Origin: DATAFF01 sp963744915
Lineage (GTDB): Bacteria > Pseudomonadota > Alphaproteobacteria > Rhizobiales > Aestuariivirgaceae
Length of the DNA stretch: 64,000 nt
NCBI GenBank assembly: GCA_963744915.1
Contig: CAVUUY010000014.1
Coordinates: 62,001-126,000, forward strand
Reading direction: 5' to 3'
In this document: in pieces, positions 1-8,258 of the stretch
Layout of the letters: the number at the start of each line of letters is the position of its first letter
Position numbering within the stretch: position 1 is the first letter of the stretch
Translations under genes and position numbers: made by a program
The notes under the pieces: generated by a model
Seen by the model: the letters and a program-made list of their open reading frames with translations, nothing else
Databases searched by the model: none
What the model was told of the DNA's origin: nothing

Positions 1-699
1 GACATTCATTGCGAGTTGGACCGCAAGAGCAGTCTTGCCCATCGATGGCCTGGCACCGATGACGACGTATTCGCCTCTGCGAAGGCCTCCTGTGGCGGCG
101 TCCAGAGCCTTGAGATAGGTTGGAATTGCGTTGGGGTCAGGCTCACCAGCCCTCAGCCGCTTCAGCCGGGCAATGGCGTTGGCAGAGGCTTCGGCAAGGG
201 TGAAGCAGGTCTTGCGCTCGTGGGCACCGTCGAAAATACCGGTTACCTCCTCAAGGTGCTGGGAAAGGTTAACCCGGAAATCACTGTCGCTTGTGTCGCC
301 GGCCCTTTCGATCGCGTCTGTGCAACTGGCAATGACACGACGCCGATCGGCGAGTTCGCGAATGAGGTGCGAATGGCTCCCGATCGCGATGGAAGGCGCA
401 GCGTTGCGAATCAGACCGGCGATGTAACCGAAGCCGCCGACCTGGCTTAGCGCTTCATCACCATCCAGTTTGGACTTGAGCACGATGGGTGAGACAATGC
501 CCTTGGCAGCCATGTCGACAATGGCCGCATAGATTCGGGCATGTAACGGCTCGCTGAAGTGGTCCGGCCGCAGCGATCCGGTCACCAGCGTCCAGGCATC
601 GCTGCCATCAAGCAATGCACCGAGAAGTCCCTGCTCAGCCTCTAGGTTCTGAGGCCGTCGAGGCCATTCTTTTGGCAAATATGAGGGGAGCGCGGTCAA
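1..699 (-). CDS. DnaB-like replicative helicase of an integrated element (C-terminal part outside window)
   Basis: Reading from a TTG at 699, 233 codons run off the left edge. The N-terminal ~100 residues resemble the DnaB N-terminal domain (NLEAEQGLLGALLDG near residue 20). The last visible residues, ARPSMGKTALAVQLAMN, are the Walker A region of DnaB-type hexameric helicases, so this would unwind DNA for replication of the element. The start is inferred: an in-frame stop lies just upstream and the TTG overlaps the stop of the preceding gene by four bases (TTGA), implying translational coupling. Context (AlpA-like regulator, integrase, tRNA remnant) makes it a mobile-element copy rather than the housekeeping dnaB; that is inference. 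Confidence 0.8.
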   Translation of the reverse strand, partial: MTALPSYLPKEWPRRPQNLEAEQGLLGALLDGSDAWTLVTGSLRPDHFSEPLHARIYAAIVDMAAKGIVSPIVLKSKLDGDEALSQVGGFGYIAGLIRNAAPSIAIGSHSHLIRELADRRRVIASCTDAIERAGDTSDSDFRVNLSQHLEEVTGIFDGAHERKTCFTLAEASANAIARLKRLRAGEPDPNAIPTYLKALDAATGGLRRGEYVVIGARPSMGKTALAVQLAMNV

Positions 700-1070
700 G
701 TCGAGTTGCCTTCAACCTCGGCCATCCGGCGCAACCAAAGCTTCTCGATGGCCATTCGTGCGAGTGCAGGGCGTGGATCCAGTGGACGGTTCAAATATGT
801 CGTTCGCAGCAAGCGATGAACCGGACCGTTGGAGATCGAAGCTCTGGAGCGGGATGCCGGAAATGGAATGACGGTGCCGGCTAGCTTGTTGGCGCGGTCC
901 GGATTGACCGGGCCTGCATCACGCTTTACAAACACGCCGCGGCTTGTCGAAGGGTCGCAAGGTCTTTGGAGAGAGATTTTCGCGCCGTCGCCGATGCCAG
1001 TCGGGGCGGCGCATTTCTTTTCAATGGGTACTCTCTCCCCTCGGGCGCCTGGCCCATTGGGATAATTCAT
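696..1070 (-). CDS. Small hypothetical protein of the integrated element
   Basis: A protein of about 124 residues from ATG at 1070. I chose this start because it overlaps the stop of the AlpA-like gene by four bases (ATGA) and its own stop overlaps the helicase start in the same way, so three genes form a tightly coupled operon. It is basic, with a C-terminal stretch LARMAIEKLWLRRMAEVEG. I do not recognise a domain. Position between an excisionase-like regulator and a helicase suggests a role in replication or its control, which is inference. Confidence 0.6.
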   Translation of the reverse strand: MNYPNGPGARGERVPIEKKCAAPTGIGDGAKISLQRPCDPSTSRGVFVKRDAGPVNPDRANKLAGTVIPFPASRSRASISNGPVHRLLRTTYLNRPLDPRPALARMAIEKLWLRRMAEVEGNST

Positions 1071-1402
1071 TCGGGTTCTCCTTGCGGATTTTGCAGCGAA
1101 GGCCGGCATCTGAGGCTGCTCAGGCCGCGATCGAGTGGAGGGTTTTGGGGAGGGCCAAGCCAAGCCCTTGCATCATCGACAGTAATGATGGTTTTTCGTC
1201 CGACCTTGGTCAGTCTGAGGCGTCCGATTTTGGCTTCCTCGTAGACTTGAGACCTGCCGATTGACGCCCAATTGCAGAAGCTGGGAATGTCGAAGGCACC
1301 GCGAGATTCAAGTTGCACGTGTCCGTCTCCATCATTGGACGATGACTGCGGATTCGCACGGTCGCGGTTTCGGTAAAAGACGCTTGAATTTTCGTAACGC
1401 AA
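1067..1402 (-). CDS. AlpA/excisionase-like helix-turn-helix regulator
   Basis: 111 residues. Residues ~43-85 (WASIGRSQVYEEAKIGRLRL, then the TIITVDDARAWL segment) match the pattern of AlpA/MerR-like DNA-binding proteins found as excisionases or regulators in integrative elements: a short helix, an S/xVY recognition helix, a basic wing and a terminal 'DARAWL' helix. The stop overlaps the next gene by ATGA. The N-terminal ~40 residues are not conserved-looking, so the true start may be internal. It probably controls excision or expression of the downstream replication genes. Confidence 0.72.
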   Translation of the reverse strand: MRYENSSVFYRNRDRANPQSSSNDGDGHVQLESRGAFDIPSFCNWASIGRSQVYEEAKIGRLRLTKVGRKTIITVDDARAWLGPPQNPPLDRGLSSLRCRPSLQNPQGEPE

Positions 1403-1425
1403 AAAACTTACGCGGAAATTCAGAG

Positions 1426-1965
1426 CTAATTTTCGTAACTATCCTCTGTAGCAGCGAGCTCCTTGAGAAGCGTATCGAACGTATCGAGTTCCCTCTTTTT
1501 CACCCTCATGGGGTCGGCCATATTTTTCTTATATCGGTAGTTACGGCTGTAAAGCGCTCTTGGACTCGCTGGCTTCCAGTGCCTTTCTCCAGCCAGACAC
1601 GTACATGCCGAGAGTATCGTTAAGTTCCTCTCGCGCTGCAGCTTTTCGATCTCCTCTGCCAATCGGAGCGGGTCATCTTTTGTAGTTCCCTTGGGACGGC
1701 CACGAGAACGCTTGGGAGGGACGCCCACCTTGAACGCGTCAAGCAGGTCCGCTGCTAGACAGATCAGCACATTGTAGAGCGTCCATTCAATTTTGTGCCG
1801 CACTACTTCTATTCGATAGTGTTCCGCAAGTGCACAGATCCTCTCGCACCGTTGGAAATCGAGGTACTCGTCGGCCATCTGAGGACTGAATAACCTGTTG
1901 GGCCGCTCAATAGGTTGGGTCAGTATTCCAGTAAACTTCGGTCTTTCTGCCGATTTTTTCGCCAT
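1426..1965 (-). CDS. Hypothetical basic protein with AT-hook-like motif
   Basis: 179 residues from the ATG at 1965 (an open frame continues to 2061, but the lysine-rich MAKKSAERPKF start is more natural). The middle contains KRSRGRPKGTT (~residue 85), an AT-hook-like 'RGRPKG' core, followed by a charged helical stretch (LAEEIEKLQRERN). I recognise no family. It lies between the integrase and the AlpA-like gene on the same strand, so it is cargo or a regulator of the element. DNA binding is inferred only from the motif. Confidence 0.55.
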   Translation of the reverse strand: MAKKSAERPKFTGILTQPIERPNRLFSPQMADEYLDFQRCERICALAEHYRIEVVRHKIEWTLYNVLICLAADLLDAFKVGVPPKRSRGRPKGTTKDDPLRLAEEIEKLQRERNLTILSACTCLAGERHWKPASPRALYSRNYRYKKNMADPMRVKKRELDTFDTLLKELAATEDSYEN

Positions 1966-2063
1966 CGCAGCACCTCGCGACATGGCACCAGACGGGAGCG
2001 CAGGGAGGCCGGAGGTGCTTTTCCGGTGTTCGGGCCGTCGCCCTATCCCTGCGCAGCTCAAAT

Positions 2064-2807
2064 CTATCTCGCCTTCTGCAAGGGAAGCACGTTCGTGTCG
2101 CCGGCTATCCCCAAATTGGGGAAGGCGCCTCTAATCGTGTCCGCGACATAGGAGGGGGCGAGATGCGCATAATGCTTCTCGGTAATGCGCGTGTCGGCGT
2201 GACCGAGCTGCGCGGCAATCACACCCATCGGCACGCCCTTCATCGCCAACATGCTTGCGTGGGTGTGGCGGAGCACATGAAACCCGATGGCCGGTGAAAT
2301 CTTGGCCAATGTACAGGCTTCCTTTAGGGGTCGGGTCTGCTGGGAGGGTTTCCAAGGCTGCCCGTCTGTTCGCTGCAAAAGGAGATCCCGCGATTTCCGG
2401 CCAGCAACGACTGAACTGAAAAACTCGGCGCCCTCGTCGGTCAGGACCACATGGCGGGCCTTGCCGCCTTTGGCCTGCCGGATGGCGATCGAACGGGCGT
2501 CAAGGTTCACATCCTCGCACCGCAGCCGGCTCAGTTCGCCATAGCGGCTTCCCGTGAGCAGGGCGGCTCGCACCATTTGGCGGAGATCCTGAGTGCAGGC
2601 ATTGACCAGCCGCCGGCATTCATCTGCGGATAGATATCGGACCACCGGGGCGTCAACGTTCTTGAATGGCTTCACCGCTCGCCAGGCGTCATCTGTCGAG
2701 ACGTATCGTTCTTGATACGCATGGTTCAACGCTGCCTTGAGCACCGTGAGAATGCGGTTGGCGGTGGCCCTTCGGGACCGTACCGCGTACAAACTTGTCC
2801 AAATCAT
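2064..2807 (-). CDS. int: Tyrosine recombinase/integrase, N-terminally shortened
   Basis: 247 residues from the first ATG, carrying the complete tyrosine-recombinase catalytic set: Arg88 (LLTGSRYGEL), His177-x-x-Arg180 (FHVLRHTHAS), His203 (LGHADTR) and nucleophile Tyr213 (ITEKHYAHL). It is therefore a phage/island integrase C-terminal domain. Full family members have ~100-150 more N-terminal residues (arm-binding and core-binding domains); here the reading frame, still open, runs straight into the tRNA remnant at 2841-2888, so those domains are missing. The gene points away from the attachment site. The element may no longer be mobile. Confidence 0.88.
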   Translation of the reverse strand: MIWTSLYAVRSRRATANRILTVLKAALNHAYQERYVSTDDAWRAVKPFKNVDAPVVRYLSADECRRLVNACTQDLRQMVRAALLTGSRYGELSRLRCEDVNLDARSIAIRQAKGGKARHVVLTDEGAEFFSSVVAGRKSRDLLLQRTDGQPWKPSQQTRPLKEACTLAKISPAIGFHVLRHTHASMLAMKGVPMGVIAAQLGHADTRITEKHYAHLAPSYVADTIRGAFPNLGIAGDTNVLPLQKAR

Positions 2808-2840
2808 ATCAACAAATTTGAACGTGGAAGTCCTTGCTTT

Positions 2841-2888
2841 CGCCCTTTCACGGCGGGAACACTGGTTCGATTCCCGTAGGGCGCGCCA
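2841..2888 (+). repeat. tRNA-Glu(TTC) 3'-half remnant, attachment-site copy
   Basis: The 48 bases contain an anticodon arm (CGCC-CTTTCAC-GGCG, anticodon TTC), a T-arm with TTCGATT loop, the acceptor strand AGGGCGC and CCA. No D-arm or 5' acceptor strand precedes it: the sequence upstream is integrase DNA. This is the duplicated tRNA 3' end left at the distal end of an element that integrated into tRNA-Glu; the intact tRNA should lie left of the window. One T-stem mismatch (T opposite C) is visible. Confidence 0.8.
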
Positions 2889-2927
2889 AGCAAAATCAAT
2901 GGCTTAGCTTGGTTTTTGCGCCCATGG
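2886..2927 (+). terminator. Intrinsic terminator after the tRNA remnant
   Basis: CCAAGC (2886-2891) pairs with GCTTGG (2917-2922), followed by TTTTT (2923-2927). This is probably the original tRNA-Glu terminator and marks where host sequence resumes. Confidence 0.55.
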
Positions 2928-3046
2928 ACGCCCGACATGCGTTGCTGGGCGATAAAACAAGGGACAGCGGGCGTGTGTCCTCACGCCGCCGGCCAGCCGC
3001 AAAGACGCGTCCACCATGGGCGAAGGAGGCCCATTTCCATCAGGCG

Positions 3047-4060
3047 CTATGGCTCGACGACAACCTTGCCATAGACCTGCCGATCATCCAGCAGCCGCAT
3101 GGCCTCGGCGGCCCTTTCGATGGTGAAGCGTTCGGGATGGAGCGCCGGCTCGAGCTTGCCGTTGCGGACGAGATCCAGAAGCGCCAACACATCTTCTCGC
3201 GACCAGCCATTTGATCCGATGATATTGAGCTCGAATGTCCAGATCAGCCGGATATCCTCACGGGGATCGTAGCCCGCCGTAGCACCGCAGGTTAGAAGCC
3301 TGCCATCCCGACGCATCACGCGCAGCGAGGGAACCCAGGTTTCGCCGCCCGTGAAGTTGACGACGACATCGATGCCGCCCTCATCCTTTCTGGAAACCCT
3401 GGCCCGGCCAAACCGGTTGCGGCATTCGGCAACCCAGTCGGTCGTCATGTAGTTGAGCCCGAGATCGGCGCCCAGGGCCTCGAGACGCTCGAGCTTGTCA
3501 TCGCTGGAGGCACAGGCAATGACGGTTGCGCCGGCCTGTTTCGCCAGCTGAACGCAGCAGGTTCCGACACCTCCCGAAGCGCCAAGTATCAGCACCTTTT
3601 CGCCGGCCCTTATGCGCGCCCGCTCGATCATCATGCGATAGGCCGTCCCATAGGCGACCGGCAGGGCTGCAGCATCGGCAAAACCGACGTCATCGGGGAG
3701 CGGAATGATCATGTGTGCCGGAACGCGCACCAGTTCGGCGAGCCCGCCATCGAAGGTCTCGCCGAGAAGTCCGCCGTCGACCCGATCGATCGGATCGACC
3801 AGCACGCGTTGACCAACGCCGATGCCCTCGACCTCGGCACCGACGGCCTCGACTTCACCGGCGACGTCGATGCCAAGAATGATCGGCATGGGAATCGTGA
3901 TGCCGGGCATGCCCTTGCGGGTGAACACGTCATGGTAGTTCAAGGTGCAGGCCCGCATTCGCAACAGCACGTCACCGGGTCCGGGGACCGGATCGCGGTA
4001 GCTTTGCTCGAAGACCATCCGGTCCAGGTCACCATGATTGTAGGTAACAACGGCGCGCAT
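3047..4060 (-). CDS. Zinc-type alcohol dehydrogenase-like / quinone oxidoreductase (MDR family)
   Basis: 337 residues, the usual length for medium-chain dehydrogenase/reductases. The N-terminal GroES-like fold (~1-125) is followed by a Rossmann domain with LILGASGGVGTCCVQLAKQ around residue 155, the NAD(P)H-binding motif of the quinone oxidoreductase branch. No catalytic-zinc cysteine/histidine pattern is obvious, so a zinc-free enoyl/quinone reductase role is likely. ATG at 4060 follows a GGAGG ribosome site. It is the last gene of the minus-strand transporter/CoA-ligase operon, so it may reduce an unsaturated acyl-CoA or quinone intermediate; the substrate is unknown. Confidence 0.85.
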   Translation of the reverse strand: MRAVVTYNHGDLDRMVFEQSYRDPVPGPGDVLLRMRACTLNYHDVFTRKGMPGITIPMPIILGIDVAGEVEAVGAEVEGIGVGQRVLVDPIDRVDGGLLGETFDGGLAELVRVPAHMIIPLPDDVGFADAAALPVAYGTAYRMMIERARIRAGEKVLILGASGGVGTCCVQLAKQAGATVIACASSDDKLERLEALGADLGLNYMTTDWVAECRNRFGRARVSRKDEGGIDVVVNFTGGETWVPSLRVMRRDGRLLTCGATAGYDPREDIRLIWTFELNIIGSNGWSREDVLALLDLVRNGKLEPALHPERFTIERAAEAMRLLDDRQVYGKVVVEP

Positions 4061-4086
4061 GGTCCGGCCTCCAAGATTAAGGGTGA

Positions 4087-5655
4087 TTATCCCAAAGTTC
4101 CAAAGCGCTCTGCCATCTGGCGCTGCACGATCCTGCGATCAATCTTGCCCGGACCATTGAGCGGCAATTCCTCGACGAAGATGATCCGTCGGGGATGCGC
4201 GTAGGCCGGTCCGATCGACAGGCAAAACTGCTTCAGCTCTTCCTCGCTGATCTCGCGGCCCTTGGCCTTGACCACCATTGCCACGGGGACCTCGCCCTTG
4301 ATGCGATGCGGTATCGGCACGACCGAGGCCTCGGCTACCGCGGGATTGCGCAACAGCATGTTCTCGATCTCGAGGGGATAGACGTTTTCACCACCCGAAT
4401 TGAACATGTCGTCGGTGCGGCCGCGGAAATAGAAAAACCCCTCCTCGTCCTTCGAGAAAACGTCGCCGGTGCTCAGCCAACCGTCCATAAGGCGTTGCCG
4501 GTTCACCTCCGGCAGCTTCCAATAACCGGGCGTCACTCCGGGATTGCGGACCCACAGCTCGCCATATTGCGGATTTTCCACCCCATTGGCATCGACCAGC
4601 TTTACCTCGCCTTCGGGCCATGCGACGCCGCAGCTGCCATGGGGCGGCACGCGACCGTCGATTGGCGTGCCGATCATCACAGGACCACCCTCGGTCAGGC
4701 CGTAGCTCTCGGATGCGGCGACGCCGAAGGCGGCTTCGACGGCGTCGAGCAGCTCCTTGGGCGTGGGCGCCGAGCCGATCTTGATTGATTTCAGCGCCGA
4801 GAAATCGAGGGTCTCGATCAGATCGCGCTCCTGTAGAAGGAGCGTGAAGACGGCCGGGACGGCACCGGCATGGGTGCAGCGGTATTCGGACAGGGTCTGG
4901 AGGAACCGCCGCGGTTCGAAATTCGGCAACAGGACAACGGAACCACCCCAGCTCAGCATCGGCTTGATGGCGCCCGCCATGGCGTTCTTATGGTATAGCG
5001 GCACGGCGGCGAGGGCCCGATTTTCCGGCTGCCCGGGCCAGTATTTCTGAAGACAGCGGATCCACCAGCACTGCCCGGCATGGGTGAGAACGACCCCCTT
5101 TGGTCGCCCTGTCGAGCCCGAGGTGTAGGGCTGAAACGAGGGATGGTCGTCCTGCAGCCTTGCCGGCTCGAAACGGGCCGGTGTCGCCTCCAGAGCCTCC
5201 CCGTAATTCCGCCAGCCGGACCGATGCCCGTCGAGCAGCAGCCGCGTCTTGCAGGCCATCGCCTCGGCGATCGGGGCGACATGCGGATTTGCCGATTCCT
5301 CAACGACCGCGGCAACGCATTCGGCGTCACGCATGACATAGTCGAGGGTCTCGGGCCCGAGCTTGGTATTGAGCGGCACGGGAACGATACCGGCGCGCAT
5401 GGCGCCGAAGAAGATCTCCACGAACTCGAAGCGGTTGCCGACGGACATCGCCAGGCGATCCGCCGGCTGGAGGTTGCTGTCTCGCAGCAGGCGCGCCACC
5501 CGATCGAGGCGGTCCTCCAGGTCACGATAAGTCACCTGCCGCGGCTTGTCGGACGCCAGATCGATGATCGCGATCCGATCGGGATGAAGCCGAGCGGCGT
5601 CGTGGCACCAATATCCGAGATTGTTCCAGCGCGGGTCGTTCGATGTGATCGTCAC
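4087..5655 (-). CDS. Acyl/aryl-CoA ligase (AMP-forming), copy 1
   Basis: 522 residues. ANL-superfamily motifs are clear: the P-loop YTSGSTGRPKG, SYGLTEGG, the hinge region STGD...FRGRTDDMFNSGGENVYP, and the C-terminal catalytic lysine in NGPGKIDRR. It should convert a carboxylic acid, ATP and CoA into an acyl-CoA. GTG at 5655 is chosen because the frame further upstream only shadows the neighbouring gene and GGAG lies seven bases before it. By eye it is about two-thirds identical to the ligase at 11572-13170 in the same operon, which suggests paired activity on related substrates. Lies 27 bp upstream of the oxidoreductase. Confidence 0.9.
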   Translation of the reverse strand: MTITSNDPRWNNLGYWCHDAARLHPDRIAIIDLASDKPRQVTYRDLEDRLDRVARLLRDSNLQPADRLAMSVGNRFEFVEIFFGAMRAGIVPVPLNTKLGPETLDYVMRDAECVAAVVEESANPHVAPIAEAMACKTRLLLDGHRSGWRNYGEALEATPARFEPARLQDDHPSFQPYTSGSTGRPKGVVLTHAGQCWWIRCLQKYWPGQPENRALAAVPLYHKNAMAGAIKPMLSWGGSVVLLPNFEPRRFLQTLSEYRCTHAGAVPAVFTLLLQERDLIETLDFSALKSIKIGSAPTPKELLDAVEAAFGVAASESYGLTEGGPVMIGTPIDGRVPPHGSCGVAWPEGEVKLVDANGVENPQYGELWVRNPGVTPGYWKLPEVNRQRLMDGWLSTGDVFSKDEEGFFYFRGRTDDMFNSGGENVYPLEIENMLLRNPAVAEASVVPIPHRIKGEVPVAMVVKAKGREISEEELKQFCLSIGPAYAHPRRIIFVEELPLNGPGKIDRRIVQRQMAERFGTLG

Positions 5656-5692
5656 GTATAGCTCCGTCGGTTCAACTGGCGGGCGGACTGGA

Positions 5693-6313
5693 TCAACAGA
5701 GCACGACCTCGCCGCGCGGCGTATCGATGACAGCAAGAAAGCCGGCCCTCGGGGACAGCTTGACAGGAACCTCGATCCCCATTTCCCGGTAGACCGCAGC
5801 CAGGCGATCGGCCTCGGGATGCAAGATTTGCAGATCGACGAGCCGGCATCCCGTCGGCGCAGTATGCGAAGGATGCGGCGATCCTTTCCAGTCGATGGCG
5901 AAAGGGATGGCTTCGCCAAAGACGTCGTCTTCGACATAGAGACATTCCCAGTCGAGGCGCACCCCATCGGGTCGCGTGCGGCCCATCCTGACCGGTGCCC
6001 TGGTGACGATCCCGGCGCGTTTTGCGCTCGCCCCATATGCGGCGATGGAGGTGGTGCGCACGGCAAAAGTCATGAGCCCGGGCGCCGCAAGGGAGGCGAT
6101 CAGGCCGCCGCGATTTCCCTCGAGGGATTGGGCTGGATCGGGTGAAATCACCTCCAGATAGGTGTCCCCCAACGAAAGAAGGCAGTTGCGGGTACCGAAA
6201 CCTGGATGGGAGCCGCCAATCCCAGGCGTCACGCCGGTCACCTTGGCGATCAGCGCGGAACCCCGATCGAGATCGGAAGCCGCCCATAGGAGGTGGTCGA
6301 GTTCGATGCTCAT
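5693..6313 (-). CDS. Glyoxalase-like (VOC fold) protein
   Basis: 206 residues. Starts MSIELDHLLWAASDLDRG, typical of the longer glyoxalase-like family, whose N-terminal half opens with a 'DHL.W...DL' strand-helix. A C-terminal paired-fold segment follows (CRLVDLQILHPEADRLAAVY). Such proteins can be dioxygenases, isomerases or lyases; substrate unknown. The ATG at 6313 is preferred over an upstream start because it follows an AAAGAGCAAGTC ribosome site and avoids the thioesterase reading frame. It sits 17 bp after the thioesterase stop and 37 bp before the CoA ligase. Confidence 0.8.
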   Translation of the reverse strand: MSIELDHLLWAASDLDRGSALIAKVTGVTPGIGGSHPGFGTRNCLLSLGDTYLEVISPDPAQSLEGNRGGLIASLAAPGLMTFAVRTTSIAAYGASAKRAGIVTRAPVRMGRTRPDGVRLDWECLYVEDDVFGEAIPFAIDWKGSPHPSHTAPTGCRLVDLQILHPEADRLAAVYREMGIEVPVKLSPRAGFLAVIDTPRGEVVLC

Positions 6314-6329
6314 GACTTGCTCTTTCCGA

Positions 6330-6749
6330 TCAGCGTGAGAGGGTGAGATAGGCACCGCGACCACTGGCGACGAGCTTGCCGCCCTCGTCGAAGACCTGCG
6401 CTTCGGCAGTGGCCACGGTGTTGCCTATCTTGATGGCGGTGGCGCGCGCGACCAAGGGACCTGGCAAGGCGGTGCGATGGTAGTCGATGCGCATGTCGAT
6501 CGTCGGAACGCCGCGACCCAGCCGCGCGGCAATGGCATAGTCACCGGCAAGATCGATCAGCGCGGCAAGGATTCCGCCATGCGTGTATCGCACTTTCGGG
6601 TGGGACACGAACTCCTCCCGCCAAGGCAGCAGAATTTCCACGCCCTCCGACGAAAGAGCCTTGAGGGTCACGCCCAGCCAGCGATGATATGGCGCATCGC
6701 GCACCATTTCGTCCAAGGCCTGAAAATCGAGCACCGGTGCCTCAGCCAT
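6330..6749 (-). CDS. PaaI-like hotdog-fold thioesterase
   Basis: 139 residues. The central segment VRYTHGGILAALIDLAGDYA is the hotdog helix with the HGG motif of the PaaI/YbgC-type thioesterases, followed by strands DMRIDYHRTALPGPLVARAT. It would hydrolyse acyl- or aryl-CoA thioesters, freeing CoA from dead-end products. The ATG at 6749 overlaps the end of the ATP-binding gene by eight bases; the frame upstream of it is a shadow. Two CoA ligases in the same operon make a CoA-recycling role likely. Confidence 0.85.
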   Translation of the reverse strand: MAEAPVLDFQALDEMVRDAPYHRWLGVTLKALSSEGVEILLPWREEFVSHPKVRYTHGGILAALIDLAGDYAIAARLGRGVPTIDMRIDYHRTALPGPLVARATAIKIGNTVATAEAQVFDEGGKLVASGRGAYLTLSR

Positions 6750-7467
6750 GCACACCTCCGAAATAGAGTTCAGCGATCTTGGGATCCTTCGCGAGCGCTG
6801 GCCCGCTGCCTTCATAGGCATTGCGGCCAAGGTCAAGCACGTAGCCGCGATGTGAGATGTTCAACGCCCTGATGGCGTTTTGCTCAACCACCAGGATGGT
6901 CACGCCGGCCTGGTTGATGGCGACGACCTGCTCGAACATCATATCGACGAAACGGGGTGCGAGACCGGCGGTCGGCTCGTCGAGCAGCAGGATTTTGGGC
7001 TCGGGCATCAGCGCGCGCGCCATGGCGAGCATCTGGCGCTCACCGCCCGAGAGACTGCCCGCCGGCAGGCGACGCCGTTCCAGCAGACGGGGGAAAAGCC
7101 CATACATGACGTCCAACCGCCGCCGGAGAGGCAGGTCCCGCCGCGGCTTCAGGCCGATTTCCAGGTTTTCATCGACTGAAAGGGTTTCGAATACATTCTC
7201 TCGCTGCGGTACATAGCCGAGGCCCTGCCGGACGATGGTGCTCGGCTGCATTCCGGTGATGTCCTGGGATTCCAGGGTCACCCTCCCGGCCTTCGGCGCA
7301 AGCAGTCCGACCAGGGTCTTGAGGAGTGTCGACTTGCCGGCTCCGTTAGGGCCGACAACGGTAACGATCTCGTTCTTGGCGACCGTGATGGTGACGCCAT
7401 TCAAGATGTCGACCTGCGGGACATAGCCGGCGAAGAGATTGACCGTGGCGAGAACCAGATCGATCAT
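6742..7467 (-). CDS. livF: Branched-chain-type ABC transporter ATP-binding protein (LivF-like)
   Basis: 241 residues. Walker A GPNGAGKST (residue ~39), signature SLSGGERQMLAMARAL, Walker B KILLLDEPTAGLAP, and the VVEQN switch region characteristic of LivF. Forms one of two cytoplasmic ATPases of a HAAT-family importer with the adjacent LivG. Its start overlaps the livG stop by four bases and its end overlaps the thioesterase start. Gene symbol is by family; the substrate need not be an amino acid, because CoA ligases share the operon. Confidence 0.92.
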   Translation of the reverse strand: MIDLVLATVNLFAGYVPQVDILNGVTITVAKNEIVTVVGPNGAGKSTLLKTLVGLLAPKAGRVTLESQDITGMQPSTIVRQGLGYVPQRENVFETLSVDENLEIGLKPRRDLPLRRRLDVMYGLFPRLLERRRLPAGSLSGGERQMLAMARALMPEPKILLLDEPTAGLAPRFVDMMFEQVVAINQAGVTILVVEQNAIRALNISHRGYVLDLGRNAYEGSGPALAKDPKIAELYFGGVHG

Positions 7468-8258
7468 GCCGCGTCGCTTCCCGAAGCGCCACCAAGATAG
7501 GCCTCGATCACCTGCGGGTTGGACCGGATCTCGGCTGGCGGACCGATGGCGATGACGCGTCCCTGCGCCATGACAACCACGCGATCGGCACGGCTCATCA
7601 CCACATCCATGTCATGTTCGACGAACAGGAAGGTGATGCCGCCTCGCCGTCGCAGGGCTTCGATATGATCGAGAATGCTGCGCCCCAATGTCGGGTTGAC
7701 GCCCGCCATCGGCTCGTCGAGCAGCACGATCGACGGCTCGGTCATCAGGGCGCGCGCGATTTCAAGCAGTTTGCGCTGCCCGCCCGAGAGCGAACCGGCG
7801 TAATCCGGTGCCTTGGCAGCCAGTCCGAAGGTTTCCAGCAAATCCTCCGCAGCACCACGCGCACGGGTTTCGGCCGCGCGCGATCTCCCGGGTCCGCTCA
7901 TCAGCAGCAACAGATGTTCGCCGGGCTGCCGGGGCGCTGCGAGCAGCATGTTGTCCATGACGGACATGCCCGCAAGGACGCGGGTCAGCTGGAAGGTACG
8001 GACCAGGCCAAGCTTGGCGATGCGATGGGGCGCCATGTCGGTGATTTCCCGGCCGGCAAGACGGATCGCCCCCGAATCGGGCCGGGCGAAACCGCTGAGA
8101 AGGTCGAACATGGTCGTCTTGCCGGCACCGTTCGGACCGATGAGAGCCGTGATCGAGCCGCGTTCGACATCGAAGCTTGCGCCGGCGACAGCGCGCAGGC
8201 CATCGAATGACTTGGTGACGTCGCGGATGGCGAGAATGGGCTCGGTGAGGGCGCTCAC
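7464..8258 (-). CDS. livG: Branched-chain-type ABC transporter ATP-binding protein (LivG-like)
   Basis: 264 residues from GTG at 8258, which overlaps the livM stop as GTGA. The open frame to 8816 is a shadow of livM. Walker A GPNGAGKTT, signature SLSGGQRKLLEIARAL, Walker B SIVLLDEPMAGVNP, and the LivG-type VEHDMDVVM region. Longer than LivF, as usual for the LivG partner. Energises uptake with LivF, LivH and LivM. Confidence 0.92.
   Translation of the reverse strand: MSALTEPILAIRDVTKSFDGLRAVAGASFDVERGSITALIGPNGAGKTTMFDLLSGFARPDSGAIRLAGREITDMAPHRIAKLGLVRTFQLTRVLAGMSVMDNMLLAAPRQPGEHLLLLMSGPGRSRAAETRARGAAEDLLETFGLAAKAPDYAGSLSGGQRKLLEIARALMTEPSIVLLDEPMAGVNPTLGRSILDHIEALRRRGGITFLFVEHDMDVVMSRADRVVVMAQGRVIAIGPPAEIRSNPQVIEAYLGGASGSDAA

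Noticed and set aside
2841..2888. Functional tRNA-Glu gene
   Set aside because: Only the 3' half is present; D-arm and 5' acceptor strand are missing and integrase DNA precedes it.
5656..6066. N-terminal extension of the first CoA ligase
   Set aside because: The extra 137 codons merely shadow the glyoxalase-like gene; the paralogous ligase has no such extension and a GTG with a ribosome site fits.
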